DNA from: Streptomyces antibioticus
Lineage (GTDB): Bacteria; Actinomycetota; Actinomycetes; Streptomycetales; Streptomycetaceae
Direction: 5' to 3'
NCBI RefSeq assembly: GCF_001514065.1
Contig: NZ_KQ948432.1
Coordinates: forward strand, 79,632 to 143,631
Length of the DNA: 64,000 bases
Shown: positions 42,964-51,408 of the stretch, in pieces
How positions within the stretch are numbered: the first letter of the stretch is position 1
Layout of the letters: each line of letters begins with the position of its first letter
The notes under the pieces: generated by a model
The model's database searches: none
What the model saw: the letters and a program-made list of their open reading frames with translations, nothing else
What the model was told of the DNA's origin: nothing
Position numbers and translations under genes: made by a program

Positions 42964-44102
42964 CAGGTGCTCACCTTTCTCGGTGGCTCCCAGGGGGCGC
43001 CGAGCTCGGAGAACAGGGCGAGGGTGTCGGCGGAGGCCGCGACCAGGCCGTCGACGCCGGGGACGACCCGGCGGTCGTCCACGAGATGCCAGGCGCCGCG
43101 GGGCAGCGGGGCCGGGTCGGGGGCGGTGCGGATGGCCTCGACGACCTTCATGAAGGCACCGGTCACGTCCGGGGGGACGAGCAGGTCGGTGCCGTCGGTG
43201 AGGTGGTCGACGAGGTTCTCCAGCAGGTCGGTGCAGCCGTACTCGTACTCCTCGGGACCGTGGCCCGCGCGCTGGAGCAGGACGCGGTCCTGCTTGTACC
43301 AGAACGTGATCCGGCCGCGGCTGCCGTGCACGAGGACGTACGGGTCGTCCGGGTGCTCGGCGCACAGCGTCGCCGCGACGGTGACCGGGCGGCCCTGGGC
43401 CGTGGTGACGCGGACGCACGAGGTGTCGTCGGACTCGATGTCGTTGGCGCGCAGCAGCTCGGTCCGGATGCCGGTGACGTCCTCGGCGCGCGTGGAGCCG
43501 TTGAGCGCAAGCCCGGTGGCGACGGCGTGGGCGAGCGGGTTGGTGAGCACGCCGTCGATGACGTCGACGCCGTTCAGGCGCCGCTTGCCGGCCCAGGGGG
43601 CACGCCGGTAGTAGGACTCCGGGCGGGCCCAGGCGCCCGCGCCGCCGATCCCGGAGATCTCCCCGATCGCGCCCTCGTCGATCAGCTGCCGGATCGCGGG
43701 CACGGCGTGCGAGCCCAGCGACTGGAAGCCGATCTGGCAGACGACCCCGGCCGCGGCGACCCCGTCGGCCATCCGCCGGAACTCCGCGTACGACGGCGCC
43801 GGCGGCTTCTCCAGCAGGATGTGCACACCGCGCCGAGCCGCCTCCAGTGCCAGGTCCGTGTGGGTCGGGATCGGCGTGCAGATCACCGCGACCCGCGCCC
43901 CGGTCGAGTCCAGCAGGGCGCCGAAGTCGGCGGACTGCTCGGGCGCACCGAGCCCCTCCGGGATCTCCGCGGTTTCCAGCGGCGTCAGCTCGCAGATGCC
44001 CGCGAGCCGGACGATCCCCTTGTCCTGGAGCCGGCGGATGTTCTCCAGGTGCCAGCGGCCGTGGCCGCGCGCGCCCGCCAGGACGATGTCTACGGTGCTC
44101 AT
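42963..44102 (-). CDS. Gfo/Idh/MocA family oxidoreductase
   Basis: 379 residues. An N-terminal Rossmann fold (VDIVLAGARGHGRWHLENI; the first Gly motif is G-A-R-G-H-G), the EKP motif in ILLEKPPAPSYAEF, and the C-terminal catalytic region GVDVIDGVLTNPLAHAVATGLAL with the Asp/His pair. It acts on a sugar or cyclitol with NAD(P), possibly at C3 as in other members of the family that work beside PmoA proteins. It lies between the permease genes and PmoA in the importer operon. Substrate unknown. Confidence 0.88.
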   Translation of the reverse strand: MSTVDIVLAGARGHGRWHLENIRRLQDKGIVRLAGICELTPLETAEIPEGLGAPEQSADFGALLDSTGARVAVICTPIPTHTDLALEAARRGVHILLEKPPAPSYAEFRRMADGVAAAGVVCQIGFQSLGSHAVPAIRQLIDEGAIGEISGIGGAGAWARPESYYRRAPWAGKRRLNGVDVIDGVLTNPLAHAVATGLALNGSTRAEDVTGIRTELLRANDIESDDTSCVRVTTAQGRPVTVAATLCAEHPDDPYVLVHGSRGRITFWYKQDRVLLQRAGHGPEEYEYGCTDLLENLVDHLTDGTDLLVPPDVTGAFMKVVEAIRTAPDPAPLPRGAWHLVDDRRVVPGVDGLVAASADTLALFSELGAPWEPPRKVST

Positions 44103-44238
44103 GGGATCCTCCCTGCGCCCGCGCCGCGCGCCACCTGCCGGTGGGCCGCGTCGGCGCTGTCGATCTTTGCGTGCAGGGTAGGCGGCCGGCCGACCTCGGC
44201 CGTGAGGTCGCGTTCGCCGACGGAGTGGCAGGCGCTCA

Positions 44239-45132
44239 TCAGCCCTTCACCGCCCCCGCGCTGAAGCCCGTGATCAGCCACTTCTGGATGAAGGCGAAGA
44301 CGAGCACCACGGGTACGGCCGCGATGATGCCGCCCGCGGCGAGCGCGCCGAGGTCGACGCTGTCCGCGCCCATCAGGGTGTTGAGGCCGACCGGGATGGT
44401 CTGCTTCTCGGGGTTGTTGAGGAACATCAGGGCGAACAGGAAGTGGTTCCAGGAGTGCACGAAGGCGAAGGAGCCGACGGCGATCAGACCGGGCCGCAGC
44501 AGCGGCAGTACGACGATCCGGAACGCCGTGAGGCGGTTGCAGCCGTCCACCCAGGCCGCCTCTTCCAGGGAAGGGGGCACGTTCTTGATGAAGTTGCTGA
44601 TCAGGATGATCGACAGCGGCAACTGGAAGACCGTCTCGGCGATGATCACGCTGCCCAGCGAGTTGATCATCTGGATCTTGGCGAAGATCTCGAACAGCGG
44701 CACCAGCAGCAGTGCGCCCGGCACGAACTGGGAACAGAGCAGGCCCAGCATGAACGCCCGCTTGATCTTGAAGTTGAACCGCGCGAGGGCGTAGCCGCCG
44801 GCCAGCGCGACCAGGGTCGTCATCACCAGGGTGGCGACACCGACGAGGACGCTGTTCTGGAAGTAGGTGCCGAACTCACGCTCCGTCCAGACCTTCTCGA
44901 AGTGGTCGAAGGTCATCGGCCAGGGCACCAGCGAGGTGGAGCCGGTCGGGCGGAGTGCAAAGAGCAGGATCCAGTAGAACGGGATCAGGGTGAAGAGCAG
45001 ATAGATCGACAGCGGCAGATAGATCTGCCAGCGGGGCACGTCGTCCCAGGCGCGCTGGCTGGCCCTGGGGCGGGGCGGAGGCGGAAACGCGCGGGCCTCG
45101 GTCACGACCGGGGTGGCTTCCTTGATGCTCAC
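44239..45132 (-). CDS. Carbohydrate ABC transporter permease, MalG-type
   Basis: 297 residues from the GTG at 45132 (GTGA overlap with the upstream permease). It has six transmembrane helices and the EAA motif EAAWVDGCNRLTAFRIVVLPLLRPG. The N-terminal 40 residues are cytoplasmic and Pro/Arg-rich. It pairs with the MalF-type permease; no ATPase gene is present, as is common in Streptomyces where MsiK serves many sugar importers. A 136-base gap separates it from the oxidoreductase gene. Confidence 0.93.
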   Translation of the reverse strand: MSIKEATPVVTEARAFPPPPRPRASQRAWDDVPRWQIYLPLSIYLLFTLIPFYWILLFALRPTGSTSLVPWPMTFDHFEKVWTEREFGTYFQNSVLVGVATLVMTTLVALAGGYALARFNFKIKRAFMLGLLCSQFVPGALLLVPLFEIFAKIQMINSLGSVIIAETVFQLPLSIILISNFIKNVPPSLEEAAWVDGCNRLTAFRIVVLPLLRPGLIAVGSFAFVHSWNHFLFALMFLNNPEKQTIPVGLNTLMGADSVDLGALAAGGIIAAVPVVLVFAFIQKWLITGFSAGAVKG

Positions 45133-46064
45133 TTGTCCTCGCCTCCGAACTTGCTCAGGCGCAGATAGACCATCGAGCAGAAGAGAAGGATCACGAACGC
45201 CACCGTGGTCAGGGCGGACGCGTAGCCGAAGTTGTGGGCGTCCACGCTGGTGTTGGCGATGTAGAGCGGCAGGGTCGTCGTCTCTCCGGCCGGGCCGCCG
45301 CCGGTGAGGGTGTAGAGCAGGTCGACGTTGTTGAACTCCCAGACCGCGCGCAGCAGCGTGGACAGCACGATGGCGTCCTTCAGGTGCGGCAGCGTGATGT
45401 GCCAGAACTGCTTGAGCCGGCTTGCCCCGTCGACCTCGGCGGCCTCGTACAGGTCCTTCGACACGGACTGGAGGTCGGCGAGGATGAGGATCGCGAAGAA
45501 GGGGACCCCACGCCACAGGTCGGCGACGATCGCCGCCGGGAACACCGTCGAGGTGTCCGACAGCCAGCTCGTGCCGTACGACCCGATGCCCAGGTCGGCG
45601 AGGTAACGGGTGATACCGGTCTGGGAGTTGTACAGCAGCACCCAGATCGCGGAGGTCAGCACGCCGGAGACGGCCCACGGCGAGAAGACCATCGCCCGGC
45701 CGAGCGCCCGCCCGACGAAGGTCTGGTTGACGATGAGTGCCAGTGCGAGACCGAACAGCAGCTGGAGGCCGACCTCGACGAAGACCCACTTGGCGCTGAA
45801 GGTCAGCGTGTCCCAGAAAGCCGGGTCGTCGGTGAAGATCTTCGTGAAGTTGTCGAGGCCCGCGTAGCCGTTGCGCCACGGCTTGGTCGGGTTGTAGTGC
45901 TGCAGGCTGTAGTAGAAGACGCTGATCACCGGGTAGGCGATGAAGCCCAGCATGAGCAGGGCGGCCGGTGCGATCAGCAGGTACGGGAGCCTGCGCGGGG
46001 TGGCGGAGGCACGGCGCCGCCGGGGTGGCGCGGGCGGTTTCGCCACGGCTGCGGCTTGGGCCAT
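45129..46064 (-). CDS. Carbohydrate ABC transporter permease, MalF-type
   Basis: 311 residues from the ATG at 46064 with GGAGAA 7 bases upstream. Six transmembrane helices after a basic N-terminus (APPRRRRASATPRRLPYLL). The EAA loop is YEAAEVDGASRLKQFWHITLPHLKD. First gene of the importer block; just upstream lies a LacI-type operator-like palindrome at 46099-46114. Confidence 0.93.
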   Translation of the reverse strand: MAQAAAVAKPPAPPRRRRASATPRRLPYLLIAPAALLMLGFIAYPVISVFYYSLQHYNPTKPWRNGYAGLDNFTKIFTDDPAFWDTLTFSAKWVFVEVGLQLLFGLALALIVNQTFVGRALGRAMVFSPWAVSGVLTSAIWVLLYNSQTGITRYLADLGIGSYGTSWLSDTSTVFPAAIVADLWRGVPFFAILILADLQSVSKDLYEAAEVDGASRLKQFWHITLPHLKDAIVLSTLLRAVWEFNNVDLLYTLTGGGPAGETTTLPLYIANTSVDAHNFGYASALTTVAFVILLFCSMVYLRLSKFGGEDK

Positions 46065-46149
46065 GACTGTTCTCCGATCCTTCAGTACGTCGTCGTACGG
46101 GAAGCGCTTTCTCCTGGTGCAGAGCTGTGCGAAGTTCGTGTGCCGGGGA
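46065..46149 (-). promoter_or_regulatory. Importer promoter region with LacI-type operator
   Basis: 85 bases between the dehydratase stop and the permease start. GGGAAGCGCTTTCTCC at 46099-46114 contains AAGCGCTT, the perfect core of LacI/GalR-family operators (consensus about GGAAAGCGCTTTCC). No LacI-family gene is in the window. Confidence 0.55.
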
Positions 46150-47889
46150 TCAGCCCGCGTAGGGGTCTTGCACAGCGCCCTTCCGGGCGAGGAACTCGAA
46201 GTCGCAGCCGGTGTCGGCCTGCGTGATCTGCTCGTTGTAGAGCGCGCCGTAGCCACGCTCGTACCGCACGGGCGGCGGCGTCCACGCGGCCCGCCGACGC
46301 GCCAACTCGCCCTCCTCCACGTGGAGATGGAGGGAGCGGGCCTCGACGTCCAGAGTGATCAGGTCGCCGCTGCGCACGAGGGCGAGCGGTCCGCCGACGT
46401 ACGACTCGGGCGCCACGTGCAGCGCGCAGGCGCCGTAACTCGTGCCGCTCATACGGGCGTCGGAGATCCGGACCATGTCCCGCACCCCCTGCCTGAGCAG
46501 ATGGCCGGGGATGGGCAGCATGCCGTACTCGGGCATGCCCGGACCGCCCTTGGGCCCGGAGTTGCGCAGCACGAGCACACTGTCGGCGGTGATGTTCAGC
46601 GCGGGATCGTCGATGGTCCGCTGCATGGTCCTGTAGTCGTCGAAGACGACCGCGGGGCCGGTGTGCTTGAGCAGGTGCGGCTCGGCGGAGATGTGCTTGA
46701 TGACGGCACCGTCCGGGCAGAGGTTGCCGCGCAGGACGGCGACCCCACCCTCACTCGCGACGGGGTTCTCCCGACTGCGGATGACGTCGTCGTCGTGGAC
46801 GACCGCGCCCTCCAGCTGCCCGCCCAGTGTGCCGTTGACGGTCGGCCGGTCCAGGTGGAGGAGGTCGGTGATCCGCGACAGGAAGCCGGGCAGGCCGCCG
46901 GCGAAGTGGAAGTCCTCCATGAGGTACGTCCGGCCGCCGGGCCGCACGTTGGCCAGCACCGGGACGGTACGGGCGATGCGGTCGAAGTCGTCGAGGGTGA
47001 GCTCGACCCCGGCCCGGCCCGCCATGGCAATGAGGTGGATGACGGCGTTGGTCGAGCCGCCCAGCCCGAGCACGGTGGTGACGGCGTCCTCGAAGGCCGC
47101 ACGGCTGAGGATCTCGGACGGCTTCAGCGCGGTCCAGGCGAGTTCCACGGCCCGGCGCCCGGAGGCGGCGGCCATTCGCTCGTGCCCGGAGTCGACGGCC
47201 GGGATCGAGGAAGCGCCGGGCAGCGTCATACCCAGAGCCTCGGCGGCGGCGGTCATGGTGGACGCCGTACCCATGGTCATGCAGTGCCCGGGAGAGCGCG
47301 CCAACCCGCCCTGGAGTGCCCGAAGTTCGCAGTCCGTCAGATGGCCGGCACGGTGCTCGTCCCAGTACTTCCACATGTCGGTGCCGGACCCGAGCGTCTC
47401 CCCGCGCCAGTGCCCGGGAAGCATGGGCCCGGCAGGAACGAAAACTGAGGGAACATCAGCCGAGGTGGCACCCATGAGCAGGGCCGGCGTCGACTTGTCG
47501 CAACCGCCGAGCAGCACGGCCGAGTCGATCGGATAGGACCGCAGCAGCTCCTCGGTCTCCATGGCGAGCAGATTGCGATAGAGCATGGGGGTCGGCTTCT
47601 GATACGTCTCCGACAGAGTCGCGACCGGAAACTCGAGCGGGAACCCCCCGGCCTGCCACACCCCCCGCTTGACCGCCTCCGCGCGCTCCCGCAGATGCAC
47701 ATGGCAGGGATTGATGTCGGACCAGGTGTTGAGCACAGCGACGACGGGACGACCCCGGTACTCCTCCGCCTCGTAACCGAGCTGCCGCATGCGGGCGTTG
47801 TGCGACCAGGTGCGCAACTGCCCCTCGGTCCCGTACCACTGATGACTGCGGAGTTGCTCCGCACTCAACCGCTCTCTGCCGCCGGTCAT
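46150..47889 (-). CDS. IlvD/Edd-family sugar-acid dehydratase
   Basis: 579 residues from the ATG at 47889 (ATGA overlap with the DHDPS-family stop). The family iron-sulphur ligands are visible: LNTWSDINPCHVHLRE, VLLGGCDKSTPALLMG and GLARSPGHCMTMGTAST. The C-terminal half has RISDARMSGTSYGACALHVAPESYVGGPLAL. The exact wording of these blocks matches the sugar-acid (L-arabonate/D-xylonate/D-fuconate) dehydratase subgroup and not dihydroxyacid dehydratase of valine synthesis. It should convert an aldonic acid to the 2-keto-3-deoxy form, the substrate type of the DHDPS-family enzyme encoded just upstream. Confidence 0.9.
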   Translation of the reverse strand: MTGGRERLSAEQLRSHQWYGTEGQLRTWSHNARMRQLGYEAEEYRGRPVVAVLNTWSDINPCHVHLRERAEAVKRGVWQAGGFPLEFPVATLSETYQKPTPMLYRNLLAMETEELLRSYPIDSAVLLGGCDKSTPALLMGATSADVPSVFVPAGPMLPGHWRGETLGSGTDMWKYWDEHRAGHLTDCELRALQGGLARSPGHCMTMGTASTMTAAAEALGMTLPGASSIPAVDSGHERMAAASGRRAVELAWTALKPSEILSRAAFEDAVTTVLGLGGSTNAVIHLIAMAGRAGVELTLDDFDRIARTVPVLANVRPGGRTYLMEDFHFAGGLPGFLSRITDLLHLDRPTVNGTLGGQLEGAVVHDDDVIRSRENPVASEGGVAVLRGNLCPDGAVIKHISAEPHLLKHTGPAVVFDDYRTMQRTIDDPALNITADSVLVLRNSGPKGGPGMPEYGMLPIPGHLLRQGVRDMVRISDARMSGTSYGACALHVAPESYVGGPLALVRSGDLITLDVEARSLHLHVEEGELARRRAAWTPPPVRYERGYGALYNEQITQADTGCDFEFLARKGAVQDPYAG

Positions 47890-48794
47890 GTCGACCACCC
47901 CGCGGCGATGGCGGCGACCTCGTCCCGCTCGTCCTCGGCCAGCACCTTGCTCGGCGGCCGGACATCGCGCCGGCACAACCCCAGAGAGGCGAGAGCCTCC
48001 TTGACGACGGTGACGTTGTCGGCGGAGCCGTTGGCCGCGCGGAGCTCCTCGAAGCGCCGGATCTGCTCCCAGACCTTCATCGCCCCCGGATAATCACCGG
48101 ATCGAAGCGCTTCGATCATGTTCAGCGAAACGGCCGGGGCGACATTGACGAGCCCCGAGGTGAAGCCGGTGGCCCCCGCCGAGAAATAGGACGGAGCATA
48201 GGGCTCGGCGAGCCCCGCGACCCACACGAACCGATCGAGCCCCGCGTCCCGCGCGAAGCCGGCGAACCTGGACGCGTCCGGTACGGCGTACTTCACCCCG
48301 ATGACGTTCGGACAGCGATCAGCCAGCTCGGCCAACCGCCCACCACTCAGCTGGGCGTTACGGATGTACGGCACGACCCCCAGCTCGGGCACGGCCTCGG
48401 CGATCGCCCGGTGATAGTCGACCCAGCCGCCCTGGGAGACGTACGGATGGACGGGCTGGTGGACCATCACCATGGCGGCGCCCAGCTCCCGGGCATGACG
48501 AGCGGAGGCGACAGCAGTCGGAACGTCATGCCCGACACCGACGAGGATCACCGCACGCCCACCGGCCTCGTCGATCGTCACCTCGGTGACGAGCCGCCGC
48601 TCCTCCGGGGCCAAGGCATAGAACTCGCCGGTGTTCCCATTGGGAGTGAGCGTTCCGATCCCCCCGTCCAGCAGACGACGCAGCAGGGCCCGGTGGGCGT
48701 CCTGGTCGACGGAGCCGTCCTCGGCGAAGGGTGTCACCGGGATCGCGACCACGTCGGCCAGGGCGGCCCGCTGGGTCTCGAACGTCGCGGTCAT
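47886..48794 (-). CDS. DHDPS/NAL-family aldolase or dehydratase for 2-keto-3-deoxy sugar acids
   Basis: 302 residues. A TIM barrel with LTPNGNTGEFYALAPEE (the ketoacid-binding Thr/Gly loop), PYIRNAQLSGG, and the Schiff-base lysine in NVIGVKYAVPD. The Tyr equivalent at the aldolase position is not in the usual YNxP form (it reads YIRN), as in the dehydratase branch. Together with the IlvD/Edd enzyme it would process a 2-keto-3-deoxy acid to 2-oxoglutarate semialdehyde or pyruvate plus an aldehyde. A 16-bp perfect palindrome lies within its coding region at 48101-48116. Confidence 0.85.
   Translation of the reverse strand: MTATFETQRAALADVVAIPVTPFAEDGSVDQDAHRALLRRLLDGGIGTLTPNGNTGEFYALAPEERRLVTEVTIDEAGGRAVILVGVGHDVPTAVASARHARELGAAMVMVHQPVHPYVSQGGWVDYHRAIAEAVPELGVVPYIRNAQLSGGRLAELADRCPNVIGVKYAVPDASRFAGFARDAGLDRFVWVAGLAEPYAPSYFSAGATGFTSGLVNVAPAVSLNMIEALRSGDYPGAMKVWEQIRRFEELRAANGSADNVTVVKEALASLGLCRRDVRPPSKVLAEDERDEVAAIAAGWST
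48101..48116. promoter_or_regulatory. Intragenic 16-bp palindrome with LacI-type core
   Basis: ATCGAAGCGCTTCGAT is fully self-complementary and contains GAAGCGCTTC, resembling the operator at 46099-46114. It lies inside the DHDPS-family gene, encoding Ile-Glu-Ala-Leu-Arg on the minus strand. Could be a chance product of codon choice. Confidence 0.3.
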
Positions 48795-49453
48795 GCCTGA
48801 CCGTCCTCTCCCTGGGACGCGGCGTCCGGGAAGGCCCGTTGCACGAACGAGGCGATGTGCGCATGGAGGGCGACGGCGGCACCGTCGGCGTCACCGTCGA
48901 GGGCGAGCCGCAGGATCTCGCGGTGCTCACCGGCCTCCCGCTCCCAGGAGGGCGAGGCCGCCCAGGCGACGGCGGAGACGAGGGCCGCCTGATCACGGAC
49001 CTCGTCGAGCATGCGACCCAGCAGCGGGTTGCCGCACGGCAGATACAGGGCGCGGTGGAACTCCCGGTTGGCCAGCGAACGCTCGGCGGCGTCGGTGGCC
49101 TGGTCCGCACGGGTCAACGCGTCCCGGGCCTCGTCCAGGGAAGCCCCTCGTTTGACGGCCCGCTTCAGCGCCTCGGGTTCGAGGAGCAGCCGGACGTCGT
49201 AGACCTCGCGCGCCATGTCCGCGTCCACCATGCGCACCGTGACGCCCTTGTACTGGCTCATCACGACGAGCCCGGTACCGGCGAGGGTCTTGAGCGCCTC
49301 GCGCACCGGAGTCTTGGAGACCCCGAACTGCGCGGCGAGGTCGGTCTCGACCAGCGCCTGCCCGGGCGTCAACTGCCCGGTGAGGATGCGGTGTTTGATC
49401 GCGTCCAGCACGAACTGCGTGCGGGACGGGATCGGCGTGGGCACAGAGGTCAT
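48791..49453 (-). CDS. FadR-type GntR regulator (FCD domain)
   Basis: 220 residues. A GntR winged helix at the N-terminus (IKHRILTGQLTPGQALVETDLAAQFGVSKTPVREALKTLAGTGLV) and an all-helical FCD effector domain with metal-ligand candidates in LANREFHRALYLPCGNPLL. It is first gene of the catabolic operon, coupled by ATGA to the DHDPS-family gene, and most likely autoregulates it through the palindromes just upstream in response to a sugar acid. Confidence 0.9.
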   Translation of the reverse strand: MTSVPTPIPSRTQFVLDAIKHRILTGQLTPGQALVETDLAAQFGVSKTPVREALKTLAGTGLVVMSQYKGVTVRMVDADMAREVYDVRLLLEPEALKRAVKRGASLDEARDALTRADQATDAAERSLANREFHRALYLPCGNPLLGRMLDEVRDQAALVSAVAWAASPSWEREAGEHREILRLALDGDADGAAVALHAHIASFVQRAFPDAASQGEDGQA

Positions 49454-49573
49454 GCGCGCCTCTCGGATATCTGATCTCGCGTCTCATATATGACGTACGA
49501 AGTACGACGCGTTGAAGGTAGGAGGGGGCAGGACCGTCGTCAATGCTTCTGACAAAGGAAGTTGAGGCAGCGG
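49454..49573 (-). promoter_or_regulatory. GntR operon promoter with operator-like palindromes
   Basis: TCATATATGA (49484-49493) is a perfect 10-bp palindrome, directly followed by CGTAC-GAA-GTACG (49494-49506), an inverted repeat with 5-base arms. Both lie 31-53 bases upstream of the GntR start in an AT-rich patch (TATATGA). They are good candidate sites for the regulator. Confidence 0.55.
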
Positions 49574-50331
49574 TCACACCGCGTGGATCGCACCCACCCG
49601 TGCGGCGACGACGGGACCCGCGAAGACGGCGGCAGCACGCGCGGTGGCGGCCTCGGGGGTGAGCGTGGGCCCGACATGAGTGACGACCAACTGCCGCACA
49701 CGGGCGGCCCGGGCGACGCGCCCGGCATCCTCGGGCGTCAGATGCACCTGCCCGCCGCCTTCGCTTTCGCGATGCGCATCGATGTCTGCCTCGCAGAGGA
49801 ACAGATGGGCGTCACGGGCGAGTTCACCGAGCGCAGGACAGGGCCCACTGTCCCCGGAGTACGCGAGAACCCGCCCACCAGCCTCGGCCCGCAGCCCGTA
49901 GGCCTCGACATCATGCCGAACCTCACGAGCAGAAAGGGTCAGTTCACCGTGCCGGATGGCATGCCCCTCATAAAGCCTCCGGAAGTCGAAAACACCGCTC
50001 AGGAACCCGACGTCCGCCCGCCCGAAAAACCCGGCGAGCCGCTGGGCACACCCGTCGGGGGCGTATACGGGAAGGGGCGCGGCGGGCGTGAGGCCCCCGT
50101 ACGCCAGGCCGTAGACGGCCGCCAGCAGATCGGCGCTGTGATCGGCGTGCAGATGGGAGATCCAGATGGCATCGAGCCGCGCCGGATCAGTGTGCCGCCG
50201 CAACTCCGCGAAACTCCCGAACCCGGCGTCCACCCACACCTCGGCCCCGCCACCGCGCACCAGATAGCCGGAACAGGGGGTGTGCCGGGGTGCGGGGAGG
50301 CGGTGCCGAGGACGGTGAGGCTGAGGGACAT
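49574..50331 (-). pseudogene. MBL-fold metallo-hydrolase with apparent N-terminal frameshift
   Basis: Two minus-strand frames join into one protein. From the ATG at 50331 the sequence reads MSLSLTVLGTASPHPGTP, then leaves the family pattern; in the next frame CSGYLVRGGGAEVWVDAGFG continues it and runs to the stop at 49574, with the MBL signature SHLHADH and the later SGDSGPC and VTHVGPTL. The switch falls at a run of five C (five G on the plus strand, about 50275-50280); six or three would restore the frame. Either a sequencing indel, a real mutation, or a protein restarting at the GTG at 50260 (228 residues). No purine-rich site precedes the ATG. Confidence 0.7.
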
Positions 50332-50683
50332 GCGGGGAGGTTAGGCGGCGATGCGTCTGAACGCCGCCTATTTAGCACGCCGCAGCGGCCCATCGGTCGG
50401 CTGCGGCCACGTCGTGGCTGGTCGCGCAGTTCCCCGCGCCCCTAGGGGCGTTGCCCGCACCGGCGTCAGAAGGGAAGGCGGCACCCCGCCCCTGGGGACA
50501 TCACCCCCACGGCGTGGCAGCCGGGTACGGCGGTGAGGGGACGTGTCGGGGGGTGTCCGCCCGCAGCGGTTGGCGCGTCAACACGAGCGCCCTATATAAG
50601 TGCCCGATTCCGCGCCGTTCCGAGGACGGACACCCCCCGGCGCGGCCCCGACCCCCACCCCACCGCCCGCGCAGCACACGACC
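50332..50683. other. 352-base intergenic stretch with repeat and long inverted repeat
   Basis: No gene is supported. It holds an inverted repeat GGCGGCG/CGCCGCC near 50344-50370, dispersed repeat copy B (50417-50450, inverted), and an 18-bp imperfect inverted repeat (50542-50559 with 50627-50644, including G-U pairs; the central 13 bp are perfect) flanking a short segment with TATATAAG at about 50593-50600. Confidence 0.6.
50417..50450. repeat. Dispersed Streptomyces repeat, copy B (inverted)
   Basis: Reverse complement of the first 35 bases of copy A apart from its last base: GGCTGGTCGCGCAGTTCCCC then the 14-base palindrome CGCCCCTAGGGGCG overlap region. It lies in the gap upstream of the MBL gene. 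Confidence 0.7.
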
Positions 50684-51274
50684 TCAGGACGGCGTCCACC
50701 CCGGCGTCCGCCCACTCAGCCCCACCGCCCGCTCCAGCAACTGCGCATCGTCGGCAACCGGCACGACCGGCCCGAAGATGCCGCCACCCCGACTGGGGTC
50801 CTCCGCGGCGGCGAGGAGGAAGCTGTACGTCGCCTGAAGCGCGGCGGGGTCGGGCTCGTACCGCTGCCCGGTCGCGACGGCCAGGTCCCAGCCGTGGATC
50901 ACCAGCTCATCGACCGCGACGGCACCACCGACCTCACCGGGCAGGTCAACCCCGCCGGCCCGGGTCATCCCGGTCCAGGCGGCCGGATCGCGCCAGGCGT
51001 CCGCGAGCTCGGCCAGCACCTTGGGCAGTTCCTCCCGCCAGCCGGGCCCGACGTCCGGAACGCTCACGGTCGGCGGCGTGTCGGTCGTGGCGCCGAGGTC
51101 CTTGCGCGCGGCGTCACGGAAGGCGACGGACAGGCCGAGCAGATGGCCCAGCAGGTTGCGGACCGCGTACTCAGGACACGGCGTCCCGCCCGCGAGCTGC
51201 TCATCGCTCACCGCCTCCGCAAGGCGCGCCACCACACGGGTCTGTGGTCCGAGATCCAGGGGTGCGTCAGTCAT
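50684..51274 (-). CDS. TIGR03086-type / mycothiol maleylpyruvate isomerase-like protein
   Basis: 196 residues. A DinB-like four-helix bundle: TPCPEYAVRNLLGHLLGLSVAFRDAA holds the first metal histidine, and VAVDELVIHGWDLAVATG the later ones, the signature of the actinobacterial TIGR03086 / MDMPI-like group. These are probably mycothiol-dependent enzymes acting on electrophiles, but most are uncharacterised. It lies 134 bases downstream of the unknown TIM-barrel-like gene on the same strand. Confidence 0.82.
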   Translation of the reverse strand: MTDAPLDLGPQTRVVARLAEAVSDEQLAGGTPCPEYAVRNLLGHLLGLSVAFRDAARKDLGATTDTPPTVSVPDVGPGWREELPKVLAELADAWRDPAAWTGMTRAGGVDLPGEVGGAVAVDELVIHGWDLAVATGQRYEPDPAALQATYSFLLAAAEDPSRGGGIFGPVVPVADDAQLLERAVGLSGRTPGWTPS

Positions 51275-51408
51275 TCGCTTCTCCTCAGGGCGTCGTCTTG
51301 GAGGGTGGACCGCCCCCGCCCCGGAAACTCATCGCCGCCCCGCCGATCTGCTCTCCCCCTGATGCCGATCCTGGGCGTGGCGTGGCCGGCGACCGCCCTG
51401 CCGCTGCT

